Shown here: one piece after another, positions 15,159 through 23,388 of the stretch
How the letters are laid out: each line of letters begins with the position of its first letter
Numbering within the stretch: position 1 is the first letter of the stretch
Source of the DNA: Symbioplanes lichenis
GTDB lineage: Bacteria > Actinomycetota > Actinomycetes > Mycobacteriales > Micromonosporaceae
Assembly (NCBI RefSeq): GCF_030709675.1
Contig: NZ_JAUZQD010000002.1
Coordinates: 310,001-374,000, forward strand
Direction of reading: 5' to 3'
Length of the DNA: 64,000 bases
Made by a program: the position numbers and the translations under genes
Notes under the pieces: generated by a model
Seen by the model: only the letters and a program-made list of their open reading frames with translations
Told to the model about the DNA's origin: nothing
The model's database searches: none

Positions 15159-15224
15159 TTGTCCGGTACGACGGCCGCAGTGGACACATTCTCGCCGAAT
15201 GTGTGCTCGGCTGACGAGTCATGA
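15159..15224 (+). CDS. 21-residue leader peptide overlapping the dynamin-like gene
   Basis: A TTG at 15159 follows AAGAGGAG at good spacing and opens 21 codons that end in TGA at 15222-15224. The stop shares bases with the ATG of the GTPase gene at 15221 (ATGA). The GTPase ATG itself has no good ribosome-binding site, so translational coupling is plausible. The peptide is polar, with Thr, Ser, Asp and one Cys, and is not a membrane segment. No family recognised. Confidence 0.4.
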   Translation: MSGTTAAVDTFSPNVCSADES

Positions 15225-16714
15225 CCGTCGGTCCCCTGACCGCCCGGGTCGCGACGCTGTGTGACGACGCCCTCGCCCGGGTCGGCCCGCAGGCCGGTGA
15301 ACAGGTGCGATACGTCCATCGGCGGTTGTCGGAGCCGTTGCGGGTGGCCGTCGCGGGCCGGTTGAAAGCCGGAAAGTCGACACTCGTCAACGCGTTGATC
15401 GGGCGGCGGGTGGCCCCGACGGCCGCCGGGGAGTGCACCCGGATCGTCACGCGCTTCCGCTACGGCAGCGCCGACCGGGTCGATGTGGTGCTGCGCGACG
15501 GCACCCGCACGAGCCTGCCGCTGGGCGAGGACGGCATGCTCCCGCAACGCCTCGGCGTGCCGGGGGCCCGGATCGCGTACCTGGACGTGTCCCTGACCAG
15601 TGAGCAGCTGCGCGACCTGACCGTGGTGGACACCCCGGGCCTGTCCTCGGCCGACGAGCAGGTGTCGGCGCGCGCGTCCGCGGCGATCGCGCACAGCCCG
15701 TTCGGCAGCGACATCGACGCCGACTCCTCCGCCGAGGTCGCCGCGGCCGAGGCCGTGGTCTACGTGTTCACCCAGGCGGTGCGGGCCGACGACGTACGCG
15801 CCCTGGACGCGTTCCGGCAGTCCTCCGCCCGGCTGGCGTCCAGCCCGATCAACGCGCTCGGCGTGTTCGGCAAGGTCGACACCCTGGTCGCCGGGGCCGG
15901 CGACCCGTGGCCGGTGGCCGGGCCACTGGCCGCCGAGCAGGCGCGGCTGCTGGCCCGTACCGTGTCGGAGGTGGTCCCCGTGGTCGGCCTGCTGGCCGAG
16001 ACCGCCCAGACCGGCCGCCTCACCGCCGCCGACGTCGCCGCGCTGCGCGAGCTCGCCACCCTCGACGCCGCGCAGCTGCGGGTGCTGCTCGCCTCGGTCG
16101 ACCTGTTCCGCAGCCGGCCCGCCCCGGTCGGCGCCGCTCAGCGCGAACGGCTGCTGAGCCTGCTCGACCTCTACGGCATCGGCTACTGCCTGGCCCAGCT
16201 GGCCGCCGAGCCCGGCCTCAGCGGCGGCGAGCTGGTGCGCCGGCTCGTCCCGGCCGCCGGGTTCCCGCGCCTGCAGGCCACCGTGCGTGACGTGCTGCGC
16301 TGGCGCGCCGACGCGATCAAGGCCGGCTGGGCCCTGGCCCGCCTCGAACGCGTCGCCGGGCACGCCGGCGACCGCCGCGACCGCGACGAGCTGCGCGACC
16401 TGGTCGAGAAGCTGCTGCGCGAGCCCGCCTACCATCGGCTGCGGCTGCTGGAGGCCGCGCAGCGCGTGGCCACCGGCACCGTGCGCCTGCCCGAGCAGTG
16501 GGAGACCGAGCTGATGCGCCTGGCCACCTCCGACGACGCCCGCTGGATCCTGCGCCTGCCCGAGGCGGGCCCGGCCGAGCTGCACACCGCCGCCGTCGAG
16601 GCCGCCAACCGGTGGCGCGTCTACGCCGTCGCCGGCGCCGGCCCCGCCCAGTCCCGGATCGCCCAGGTCGCCCAGCGCGGCTTCCACCTGCTGGCCCAGG
16701 CGGCGGCCCGATGA
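15221..16714 (+). CDS. Dynamin-like GTPase, first of pair (IniC/DynA-B type)
   Basis: The 497-residue protein has a G1 P-loop GRLKAGKST at 46-54, a switch Thr in GECTRIVTRF, the G3 motif DTPGLSS at 137-143, and a G4-like FGKVD near residue 210. A helical region without an evident membrane segment completes it. This matches bacterial dynamin-like proteins, which occur in side-by-side pairs in actinobacteria (Streptomyces DynA/DynB at the sporulation septum; mycobacterial IniA/IniC). The length is close to IniC. A role in membrane remodelling at division or under envelope stress is family inference. It is followed after 28 bp by the second GTPase. Confidence 0.83.
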   Translation: MTVGPLTARVATLCDDALARVGPQAGEQVRYVHRRLSEPLRVAVAGRLKAGKSTLVNALIGRRVAPTAAGECTRIVTRFRYGSADRVDVVLRDGTRTSLPLGEDGMLPQRLGVPGARIAYLDVSLTSEQLRDLTVVDTPGLSSADEQVSARASAAIAHSPFGSDIDADSSAEVAAAEAVVYVFTQAVRADDVRALDAFRQSSARLASSPINALGVFGKVDTLVAGAGDPWPVAGPLAAEQARLLARTVSEVVPVVGLLAETAQTGRLTAADVAALRELATLDAAQLRVLLASVDLFRSRPAPVGAAQRERLLSLLDLYGIGYCLAQLAAEPGLSGGELVRRLVPAAGFPRLQATVRDVLRWRADAIKAGWALARLERVAGHAGDRRDRDELRDLVEKLLREPAYHRLRLLEAAQRVATGTVRLPEQWETELMRLATSDDARWILRLPEAGPAELHTAAVEAANRWRVYAVAGAGPAQSRIAQVAQRGFHLLAQAAAR

Positions 16715-16742
16715 ACCGGCCGACACGCCAGGAGACGGCCCG

Positions 16743-18596
16743 ATGACCGCACCCCGCGATCTGCAGAGCGCCCTGACCCGCACGGTCGACGACGTCCTGG
16801 CCTTCGTGCGCACGCACGACCCCGACGCCGGCGCCGAGCTGGCCGAGCTGCGCCGCCGCCGGCTGACCCGCCCGTCGGTCGTGGTCGTCGGCGAGACCAA
16901 ACGCGGCAAGAGCAGCCTGGTCAACGCCCTGCTCGGCGTGCCTGGCCTGTCCCCGGTCGACGCCGCCGTGGCCACCGCCACCTACCTGCACTTCTCCCCC
17001 GGGCCCGCGCTCGGCGCCCGGGCGTACGTGCCGGGCGGCGGCGACCCGGTCGAGCTGGACGCGCGGCAGCTGGCCGCGTGGGCGACCGGCCGGGCGCTGC
17101 CCGCCGACGGGCGCGGCCCCCGCCGCATCGAGGTCACCCACCCCGCACCCCTGCTGCAGTACGTGACCCTGCTCGACACCCCCGGCGTCGGCGGCCTGGA
17201 CCCGGCGCACACCGCCGTCGCCCTCGACGCGGTCGAGCGTGCCACGGCCCTGCTGTTCGTGGCCGACGCGTCGGCGCCGCTGTCGCAGCCCGAGCTGCAG
17301 TTCCTGGCCCGCGCCGGGGAACGCGTCGACCTGGTGGTCTTCGCCCTGAGCAAGGTCGACGCCTATCCGGGCTGGCGGCGCATCGCCGAGGACAACCGGG
17401 CCCTGCTGCGCGCCCACGCCCCCCGCTTCGCCGCCGCGCCGTGGTTCCCGGTGTCGGCCCGCCTCGCCGAGCAGGCCCTGAGCCTGCCGCCGGCCGAGCA
17501 GGCGCCCCTGGTGGAGGCGTCACACATCGCCGCCCTGCAGCACGCCCTGGTCGAGCTGGCCGGGCACGGCCACCAGCTGCAGCTGGCCAACGTGCTGCGC
17601 GCCGCCCGCGCCGAGCTGGGCCGCCTCGAGCAGGCCGCCCGCTCCCGGGTCGACGCCGCCGAGGCCGACCCGGCCGGCACCGCCCGCGCCCGCGCCGAGC
17701 GCAGCGCCCTGGCCGCCCGCAAGCGCACCGAGTCGCGGCAGTGGGCGCTGCTGCTCAACACCGAGACCCAGCGCGCCCGGGTCGAGGCCGTCGGGCAGCT
17801 GCGCACCCGCATCAGTGCCCTGCAGCAGGACTTCGCCGGGCGCATCGAGTCGCGGCGCGGCGCCGAGCTGGCCGCCCTGCCCGACGAGCTCGACACCGAG
17901 CTGCACGCCCTGGCCGTCACCGCCTCCGAGGACCTGCGCGACACGTTCCGCCAGATCGGCGAGCGGGTCCTCGCGCAGGTGTTCGACGCCGGCGAGCTCG
18001 ACGGGCTGCTCACCCGGCTCAACGCCACCCTGCGGCACAGCCTGGACACCCGCGCCCCGCGCGACGGCTCCGGCGATAACATGCTCATCGCCCTGTCCGC
18101 CGGCGGGATCGCCGTCATGGCCGGGCGCGGGGTGCTGTTCGGCGCCTCGGTCGCCGGGGTGGGCGGCGCCGTGTTCGGCGGGCTGCTCATCCCCGTCGCC
18201 GGGCTCGGGCTCGGCCTGGCCGCCGGCGGCTACGTGCTCTACCGCCGCCGGGTGCAGACCGACCGGCAGCAGGCCCGCACCTGGCTGCGTGACGTGCTCG
18301 CCGAGGCCCGGGCCGCGCTGACCGACGAGATTTCCTTCCGCTTCACCGACCTGCAGTACGCCCTCGGTGTCGCCGTCGACGACGCGGTCGAGCGCCGGCT
18401 GCGCGACCTCGACGCGCACATCGCCGAGATCGACGCGGCCGCCGCCACCGACGCCGCCGGCCGGCAGAAGCGCCGCGCCGCGGCCACCGCCGAGCTGCAG
18501 CGGCTGCGCGACAAGGCCCGGCAGGCCGACGACGTCCTCACCCGGGCCCGCGCACTGGCGCCCGCGTCCGCCCCGATCCCCCAGGAGATGAGATGA
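16743..18596 (+). CDS. Dynamin-like GTPase, second of pair, with membrane segment
   Basis: The 617-residue protein has the P-loop GETKRGKSS at 50-58, the G3 motif DTPGVGG near 142, and a G4-like FALSKVDAYPG near 200. A long charged helical stalk (about 270-440) follows. A strongly hydrophobic hairpin at about 446-500 (IAVMAGRGVLFGASVAG and GGLLIPVAGLGLGLAAG) would act as the membrane paddle. A second coiled region closes the protein. The length is near that of IniA. Together with the preceding GTPase it would form a heteromeric dynamin acting on the plasma membrane. ATG 16743 is the first good start. It overlaps the next gene by 4 bp (ATGA). Confidence 0.85.
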   Translation: MTAPRDLQSALTRTVDDVLAFVRTHDPDAGAELAELRRRRLTRPSVVVVGETKRGKSSLVNALLGVPGLSPVDAAVATATYLHFSPGPALGARAYVPGGGDPVELDARQLAAWATGRALPADGRGPRRIEVTHPAPLLQYVTLLDTPGVGGLDPAHTAVALDAVERATALLFVADASAPLSQPELQFLARAGERVDLVVFALSKVDAYPGWRRIAEDNRALLRAHAPRFAAAPWFPVSARLAEQALSLPPAEQAPLVEASHIAALQHALVELAGHGHQLQLANVLRAARAELGRLEQAARSRVDAAEADPAGTARARAERSALAARKRTESRQWALLLNTETQRARVEAVGQLRTRISALQQDFAGRIESRRGAELAALPDELDTELHALAVTASEDLRDTFRQIGERVLAQVFDAGELDGLLTRLNATLRHSLDTRAPRDGSGDNMLIALSAGGIAVMAGRGVLFGASVAGVGGAVFGGLLIPVAGLGLGLAAGGYVLYRRRVQTDRQQARTWLRDVLAEARAALTDEISFRFTDLQYALGVAVDDAVERRLRDLDAHIAEIDAAAATDAAGRQKRRAAATAELQRLRDKARQADDVLTRARALAPASAPIPQEMR

Positions 18597-19150
18597 GCGA
18601 CGAACACGGCTGGGCGCACTTCGACCCCGACGACGGCGGCGACGACGGCTTCGCGATCCACCACGACCCGGACCCGGCCGCCGACGACCCCGGGCACCTG
18701 GAGCACGACGCGGGCTACGACGACGCCTACGAGCTGCCCGAGCACGACCTCACCCCGGTCGAGCACCACGATCCCGGCGCGTGGGAGGAGCCGGCACCCG
18801 AGCCGGAGATCCACCACGACATCGTCGACGTCACCGGCGCGCACAGCCTCGGCCCGGTCGGCGCCGACCCCGACGCCACCGCCGACCCCGACGCCGGCGA
18901 GACGGTGTTCCCGCCGCTGGTCGACGTCGGCGCGCTGCCCGAGCCCGTCGACGGCTGGCCGTGGATCGACACCGGCAGCCTCGGCACCGTCACCCCCATC
19001 GACGCCGCGCCGGCCCCGGTCGCCGCGCACGAGCTGGCCGAGTACGCCGCCGAGGAGCTGCCCCCGGCCGCCGACCCGTGGGCCGCCCTCACCCAGTCCG
19101 AGGACCCCGCCGCCGCGGCACTGGCCCGCTGGTGGCACCCCGAGGCGTGA
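18593..19150 (+). CDS. Acidic, histidine-rich protein of the dynamin operon
   Basis: This 185-residue protein is strongly acidic. It contains repeated Asp/Glu/His clusters (DPDDGGDDG, IHHDPDPAADDPGHLEHDAG, VEHHDPG, IHHDIVDV) in its first 100 residues, then a Pro/Ala-rich, Trp-containing tail. It has no hydrophobic segment, so it should be soluble and largely disordered. The ATGA overlap ties it to the dynamin pair, for which it may be an accessory or metal-binding partner; that is inference. I know no family for it. Confidence 0.7.
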   Translation: MSDEHGWAHFDPDDGGDDGFAIHHDPDPAADDPGHLEHDAGYDDAYELPEHDLTPVEHHDPGAWEEPAPEPEIHHDIVDVTGAHSLGPVGADPDATADPDAGETVFPPLVDVGALPEPVDGWPWIDTGSLGTVTPIDAAPAPVAAHELAEYAAEELPPAADPWAALTQSEDPAAAALARWWHPEA

Positions 19151-19166
19151 ATGGGATCATGCCGCG

Positions 19167-20534
19167 GTGACCGCCCCCACGCAGCCGCACAGCACCCGCC
19201 GCGAGCGCACCGGCTGGTACTTCTACGACTGGGCCTGCTCCGCCTACTCCACCACCGTGGTGACGGTGTTCCTCGGCCCGTTCCTGACCACCGTCACCGA
19301 GCAGGCCGCCGGCTGCGCGCTCGGCGCCGACGAGTGCACCGGCCGGGTCCACCCGCTGGGGCTCAGCATCGCCGCGGGCTCCTTCTTCCCGTACATGGTG
19401 TCGCTGTCGGTGCTGCTGACCGTGCTGGTGCTGCCGGTCATGGGCGCGATCGCCGACCGCACGCCCCGGCGCAAGCCGCTGCTGGCCGCCACCGCCTTCA
19501 CCGGCGCCGCCGCCACCGTGGCGTTCGCGTTCGTCACCGGCGAGCGCTACCTGCTGGGCGGCATCCTGCTGGTGATCTCCAACGTGGCCCTGGGCGCGTC
19601 GGTGGTCGTCTACAACTCGTTCCTGCCCCGCCTGGCCGGCCCCGACGAACGCGACAAGGTGTCCAGCCGCGGCTGGGCCCTGGGCTACCTGGGCGGCGGG
19701 CTGCTGCTGGCGTTGAACCTTCTCGCCGTCACCCTGTTCAGCGTCGACGGCGACGACCAGCGCACCCTGGACCTGGCCCGCTGGAGCATCGTGTCGGCCG
19801 GCGTGTGGTGGGCGCTGTTCACCCTCGTCCCGCTGCGTGCCCTGCGCGAGCACCCGCCGGCCGCGCTGGAGCAGCAGCGCGGCAACGTGCTGACCGACGG
19901 GTTCCGCCAGCTCGGGCACACCCTGCGCGGGCTGCGGGCGTACCCGCTGACCTTGTTCTTCCTCGCCGCGTTCCTGGTCTACAACGACGGCATCCAGACC
20001 GTCATCAGCCTGGCCAGCCAGTACGGCACCGAGGAGCTGCACCTGGGCCAGTCGGTGCTGATCGTCACGATCCTCATCGTGCAGTTCCTCGCCTTCGCCG
20101 GCGCCCTGCTGCTCGGCGCGCTCGCCGGGCGCATCGGCGCGAAGCGGACCGTGCTGCTGGCCCTGGCCGCCTGGCTGGGCGTCATCCTCGCCGCGTTCTG
20201 GCTGCCCGAGCGGGCCGCGCTGCCCTTCATGGCCCTGGGCGCCGCGATCGGGCTGGTCATGGGCGGCAGCCAGGCGCTGAGCCGCTCCATGTACGCGCAG
20301 CTGATCCCGGCCGGGCGTGAGGGCGAGTACTACGGCTTCTACGAGATCAGCGACAAGGGCACCAGCTGGCTCGGCCCGCTGGCGTTCGGCCTGGTGTACC
20401 AGCTGACCAACAGCTACCGCATCGGGCTCGTGTCGCTGGTGGTGTTCTTCGTCGCCGGTGGCATCCTGCTGGCAGCGGTCCCGCTGCGCCGGGCGATCGT
20501 GGCCGCCGGGAACACCCCGCCCACGCTGACCTGA
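19167..20534 (+). CDS. MFS transporter, UMF1/Atg22-like family
   Basis: The 455-residue protein has about 12 membrane helices. It opens with the hallmark of the family, ERTGWYFYDWACSAYSTTVVTVFLGP. The loop between helices 2 and 3 carries GAIADRTPRRKP, the MFS signature. Atg22 in yeast exports amino acids from the vacuole; bacterial members are uncharacterised exporters. The GTG start at 19167 lies 16 bp after the dynamin operon, so read-through is possible. A GntR regulator follows by 11 bp. Confidence 0.85.
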   Translation: MTAPTQPHSTRRERTGWYFYDWACSAYSTTVVTVFLGPFLTTVTEQAAGCALGADECTGRVHPLGLSIAAGSFFPYMVSLSVLLTVLVLPVMGAIADRTPRRKPLLAATAFTGAAATVAFAFVTGERYLLGGILLVISNVALGASVVVYNSFLPRLAGPDERDKVSSRGWALGYLGGGLLLALNLLAVTLFSVDGDDQRTLDLARWSIVSAGVWWALFTLVPLRALREHPPAALEQQRGNVLTDGFRQLGHTLRGLRAYPLTLFFLAAFLVYNDGIQTVISLASQYGTEELHLGQSVLIVTILIVQFLAFAGALLLGALAGRIGAKRTVLLALAAWLGVILAAFWLPERAALPFMALGAAIGLVMGGSQALSRSMYAQLIPAGREGEYYGFYEISDKGTSWLGPLAFGLVYQLTNSYRIGLVSLVVFFVAGGILLAAVPLRRAIVAAGNTPPTLT

Positions 20535-20545
20535 CGGGACCTGCC

Positions 20546-20905
20546 ATGGACATCAGCATCGACGCCGGTTCGGCCGTGCCCCCGTACGAGCAGGTCCGCC
20601 TGCGCATCGCCGAACTCGCCGCCACCGGGCACCTGGCCGCGGGCAGCCGCCTGCCGCCGGTGCGCCGGCTCGCCGCCACGCTCGGGCTGGCTGTCAACAC
20701 GGTCGCCCGCGCCTACCGCGAGCTCGAGCAGGCCGGCCTGGTCGAGACCCACGGCCGCGCGGGCACGGTGGTCACCGCCGCTGCCGCCGGGGTCCCGGCC
20801 GCGGCCCGCACCGCCGCCGACGAGTACGCCCGGAGCACCCGAGCCCTCGGCCTGACCCCCGACGCCGCCCTCGACCTGGTCCGCGCCGCCCTCGACCGGA
20901 GCTGA
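20546..20905 (+). CDS. GntR family regulator, YtrA type
   Basis: The 119-residue protein carries a winged-helix GntR domain (PPYEQVRLRIAELAATGHL, RLPPVRRLAATLGLAVNTVARAYREL) and only a short C-terminal helical tail, which defines the YtrA subgroup. That subgroup normally controls ABC transporter operons. Here the neighbour upstream is the MFS gene, 11 bp away, so that transporter is the likeliest target. Confidence 0.85.
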   Translation: MDISIDAGSAVPPYEQVRLRIAELAATGHLAAGSRLPPVRRLAATLGLAVNTVARAYRELEQAGLVETHGRAGTVVTAAAAGVPAAARTAADEYARSTRALGLTPDAALDLVRAALDRS

Positions 20906-20911
20906 AACGGC

Positions 20912-21046
20912 TCAGCAGCCCTGCCGGATGCGGCAGACGGTCTGGTCGGTGCGGTGCTCGAACCGCTCGGTGTTGTGGTGCGCCCACAGCAGCAGGAGCA
21001 CGAGCAGCGGGCCCAGCGTTCCGTACGTCACGATGCGCTTGATCAT
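20912..21046 (-). CDS. Small single-pass membrane protein
   Basis: The 44-residue product starts at ATG 21046 (MIKRIVTYG). It has one hydrophobic helix (TLGPLLVLLLLWAHH) and a polar tail with two cysteines (VCRIRQGC at the end). A GGGG run sits just upstream of the start. A longer frame to 21100 adds an Arg/Ala-rich extension that I consider spurious. Function unknown. Confidence 0.5.
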   Translation of the reverse strand: MIKRIVTYGTLGPLLVLLLLWAHHNTERFEHRTDQTVCRIRQGC

Positions 21047-21150
21047 CCCCGGATTATGCGCTCGCGCCCGGGCGTCGCGGGCCGCAATACTGCCGGCCAT
21101 GACCGCGTACGAGGATCAGGACGACCTCGACCCCATGCGGGGCCGCTGAC

Positions 21151-21792
21151 ATGCTCACCGACCTGTGGCCGCTGTTCGGCCTGACCGTCACCACCGAGCG
21201 GCTGCAGTTGCGGCTGCCCCGCGAGCAGGAGCTGGCCGCGCTCGCCGAGCTGGCCGGCGCCGGCGTGCACCACCCGCACGAACGCCCGTTCCTGACCCCG
21301 TGGACCGACGGCACCCCCGCCGACCGGGCCCGCGCGGTGCTGCAAGGCCACTGGCACGCCCTGGCCTCGTGGCGTGCGGACGCGTGGGGGCTGCGGCTGG
21401 GGGTGTTCCACGACGATCAGCCGCTGGGCCTGGTCAACCTGGGCGCCCGCGACTTCGCCGTGGTGCGCGAGGTGACGACGTGGTCGTGGCTCGGCCTGGC
21501 GTACCAGGGGAAGGGTTTCGGCACCGAGGCCCGCGCCGGGCTGCTCACCCTGGCCTTCGACCACCTCGGCGCCACCGCGGCCCGTTCCGAGGTCTTCCGC
21601 GACAACCACGCCTCGCAGGCCGTGTCGCGCAAACTCGGCTATGAGCGTGATGGCATCTCCGTCGACGCCCGCCAGGGCGAGGCGCTGGTCTCCGACCGGC
21701 TGCGCCTGACCGCCGCCGGGTGGCGGTCCCGTCCCCGCCCCGCCGCGGCCGTCACCGGCCTGGACGCGTGCCGGTCGTGGTTCATCCCGTGA
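21151..21792 (+). CDS. RimJ/RimL-type GNAT acetyltransferase
   Basis: The 213-residue protein shows the RimL pattern: TERLQLRLPREQE at the N-terminus, then GLVNLGARDF and WLGLAYQGKGFGTEARAGLLTLAF (acetyl-CoA loop, about residues 113-130). A C-terminal FRDNHASQAVSRKLGYERDG follows. RimL-type enzymes acetylate N-terminal amines of ribosomal proteins or other small substrates. It overlaps the convergent permease gene by 11 bp. Confidence 0.82.
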   Translation: MLTDLWPLFGLTVTTERLQLRLPREQELAALAELAGAGVHHPHERPFLTPWTDGTPADRARAVLQGHWHALASWRADAWGLRLGVFHDDQPLGLVNLGARDFAVVREVTTWSWLGLAYQGKGFGTEARAGLLTLAFDHLGATAARSEVFRDNHASQAVSRKLGYERDGISVDARQGEALVSDRLRLTAAGWRSRPRPAAAVTGLDACRSWFIP

Positions 21793-22600
21793 TCGCGCGC
21801 GCCCAGGGCAGCACGAGGCGTTCGACCGCGGCGATCAGGTAGAACAAGGCGACGCTGAGCAGCGCCAGCAGCACGATCGCCGCGAACGCGAGGGGCGTGT
21901 CGGCCGAGGTGCTGGACAGGGCGATCACCGAGCCCAGGCCCACGTCCGGATTGTTGATCTCGGCGACGACCGCGCCGATGACCGACAGGGACACCGCGAC
22001 TTTCAGGCCGACGAAGATCTGGGGCAGGGCCCAGGGCAGGCGCACCCGCACGTACGTCTGCCAGCGTGACGCCGCGAGCGAGCGCGACAGTTCGGTCAGT
22101 TCGACCGGGGTGGCGGTGAGCCCGGCGGCGGAGGCGAGCACGACGGGGAAGAACGAGATCAGCACCACCAGGACGATCTTGGGCTGGGCGCCGAAGCCGA
22201 GCCAGACCACCAGCAGCGGGGCGATGGCGACCTTGGGTACGGCGTTGAGGGCGACCAGCAGCGGCAGCAGGGCCCGTTCGACGGCTCGCCACGTGGTGAG
22301 CGTGACGGCGAGCAGGATCCCGGCGACGGCGGCGATCGCGAACCCGGCCACCGTCTCGAGCAGGGTCCAGCCCAGCGAGGTCGTCAGGTAGCCGGGCTCG
22401 CGCCGGTAGGCGGCGACGATGTCCGGTGGTGAGGGCAGGAAGAACGCCCGGATGCTCAGCGCCTCGGTGGCCCCCCACCAGACGGCGACCACGGCCACGG
22501 CGGCCAAAGCCGGGGAGAGCAGGTCCGCCCATCGGGTGCCGGCCGCCTCGGGGGCCGCCACCCGGTCCCGTTCGACGGGCGGGTCCTTGAGGGTGGTCAT
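21782..22600 (-). CDS. ABC transporter permease, SsuC/TauC/ThiX-like
   Basis: The 272-residue protein has about six membrane helices and the inner-membrane ABC permease signature (EAA loop) at LAASRWQTYVRVRLPWALPQIFVGLK, within residues 170-195. It belongs to the nitrate/sulfonate/taurine/pyrimidine-precursor group. ATG 22600 (MTTLKD) overlaps the stop of the upstream methyltransferase gene by 4 bp. It is the last gene of the operon, and no ATPase gene accompanies it. Confidence 0.85.
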   Translation of the reverse strand: MTTLKDPPVERDRVAAPEAAGTRWADLLSPALAAVAVVAVWWGATEALSIRAFFLPSPPDIVAAYRREPGYLTTSLGWTLLETVAGFAIAAVAGILLAVTLTTWRAVERALLPLLVALNAVPKVAIAPLLVVWLGFGAQPKIVLVVLISFFPVVLASAAGLTATPVELTELSRSLAASRWQTYVRVRLPWALPQIFVGLKVAVSLSVIGAVVAEINNPDVGLGSVIALSSTSADTPLAFAAIVLLALLSVALFYLIAAVERLVLPWARAITG

Positions 22601-23388
22601 GGCCGCCGGCCGAGCACCGAGTGCACGACGTGCCCGCGCACGACCACGCGCGGGTCGTGCATGAGGGCGGCGACCCGGTCGAGGTCGGCGTCGCCGAGCC
22701 CGGCGGCGCGCAGCCCGGCCCGCTGCTGGGCGATGTTGACCGCGTTGAGCAGCGCCCCGGCCGTGCCGCCGGGCCACGACCGGGCGTGCACCAGCGTGTC
22801 GACCCCGGTGAGCCCGGCCTCGAGCATCGCGGCGTGCACGCGCAGCGCCCAGTACGGGTCGTTGCCCAGCGCCGGCAGCACGGTGTCGATCAGCGCGGCG
22901 TAGTAGCGGTCGTAGGCCTGCTTGTCGGCCACAGTGGGCGCGGCGAGGACGGCGTCGCGGTAGCTGCCGGTGGCGAACTCCTCCAGCAGCAGCACCCCGC
23001 CGGGGGCCAGGGCGGCGGCGAGCCGGGGCAGGATCTCCTCACGCTGCGGCAGGTGGGTGAGCAGGAACCGGGCGTGCACGAGGTCCCAGCCGCCGCCGGG
23101 CAGCGCCTCGGTGACCAGGTCGTGGCGCAGCACCCGGTAGCCGGCGTCGCCGCGCAGGTGCCGCACGTTGAGGTCGGTGGCCAGCACGGCGGCGCCGCGG
23201 GCGGCCAGCCACGCGGCGATGCTGCCGCCGCCGGCGCCCAGCTCGAGGCAGCGCCGCCCGCTCAGGTCGCCCAGCGCGGCCAGCCGGGCGGTGGTCACCT
23301 CGTCGAACATGTCCGCCAGGTGCCGGTGCCGGTCGGTGGCCTCCGGGTCGTCGTTGTCGAACGCGTAGGTGCCCGGCGCCGCGCTCAT
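22597..23388 (-). CDS. SAM-dependent methyltransferase within an ABC transporter operon
   Basis: The 263-residue protein has the SAM motif CLELGAGGGSIAAWLAARG (about residues 48-66) and VLATDLNVRHL as the acidic strand-2 loop. HARFLLTHLPQREE and APGGVLLLEEF follow. It looks like a class I small-molecule methyltransferase. ATG 23388 overlaps the stop of the substrate-binding protein gene by 4 bp, and its own stop overlaps the permease start by 4 bp. It is therefore translationally locked between two transporter subunits, suggesting that the imported compound is its substrate. Confidence 0.8.
   Translation of the reverse strand: MSAAPGTYAFDNDDPEATDRHRHLADMFDEVTTARLAALGDLSGRRCLELGAGGGSIAAWLAARGAAVLATDLNVRHLRGDAGYRVLRHDLVTEALPGGGWDLVHARFLLTHLPQREEILPRLAAALAPGGVLLLEEFATGSYRDAVLAAPTVADKQAYDRYYAALIDTVLPALGNDPYWALRVHAAMLEAGLTGVDTLVHARSWPGGTAGALLNAVNIAQQRAGLRAAGLGDADLDRVAALMHDPRVVVRGHVVHSVLGRRP

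Noticed and set aside
21099-21149. 16-codon frame before the RimL-type gene
   Set aside because: It lacks a ribosome-binding site and is too short to support.
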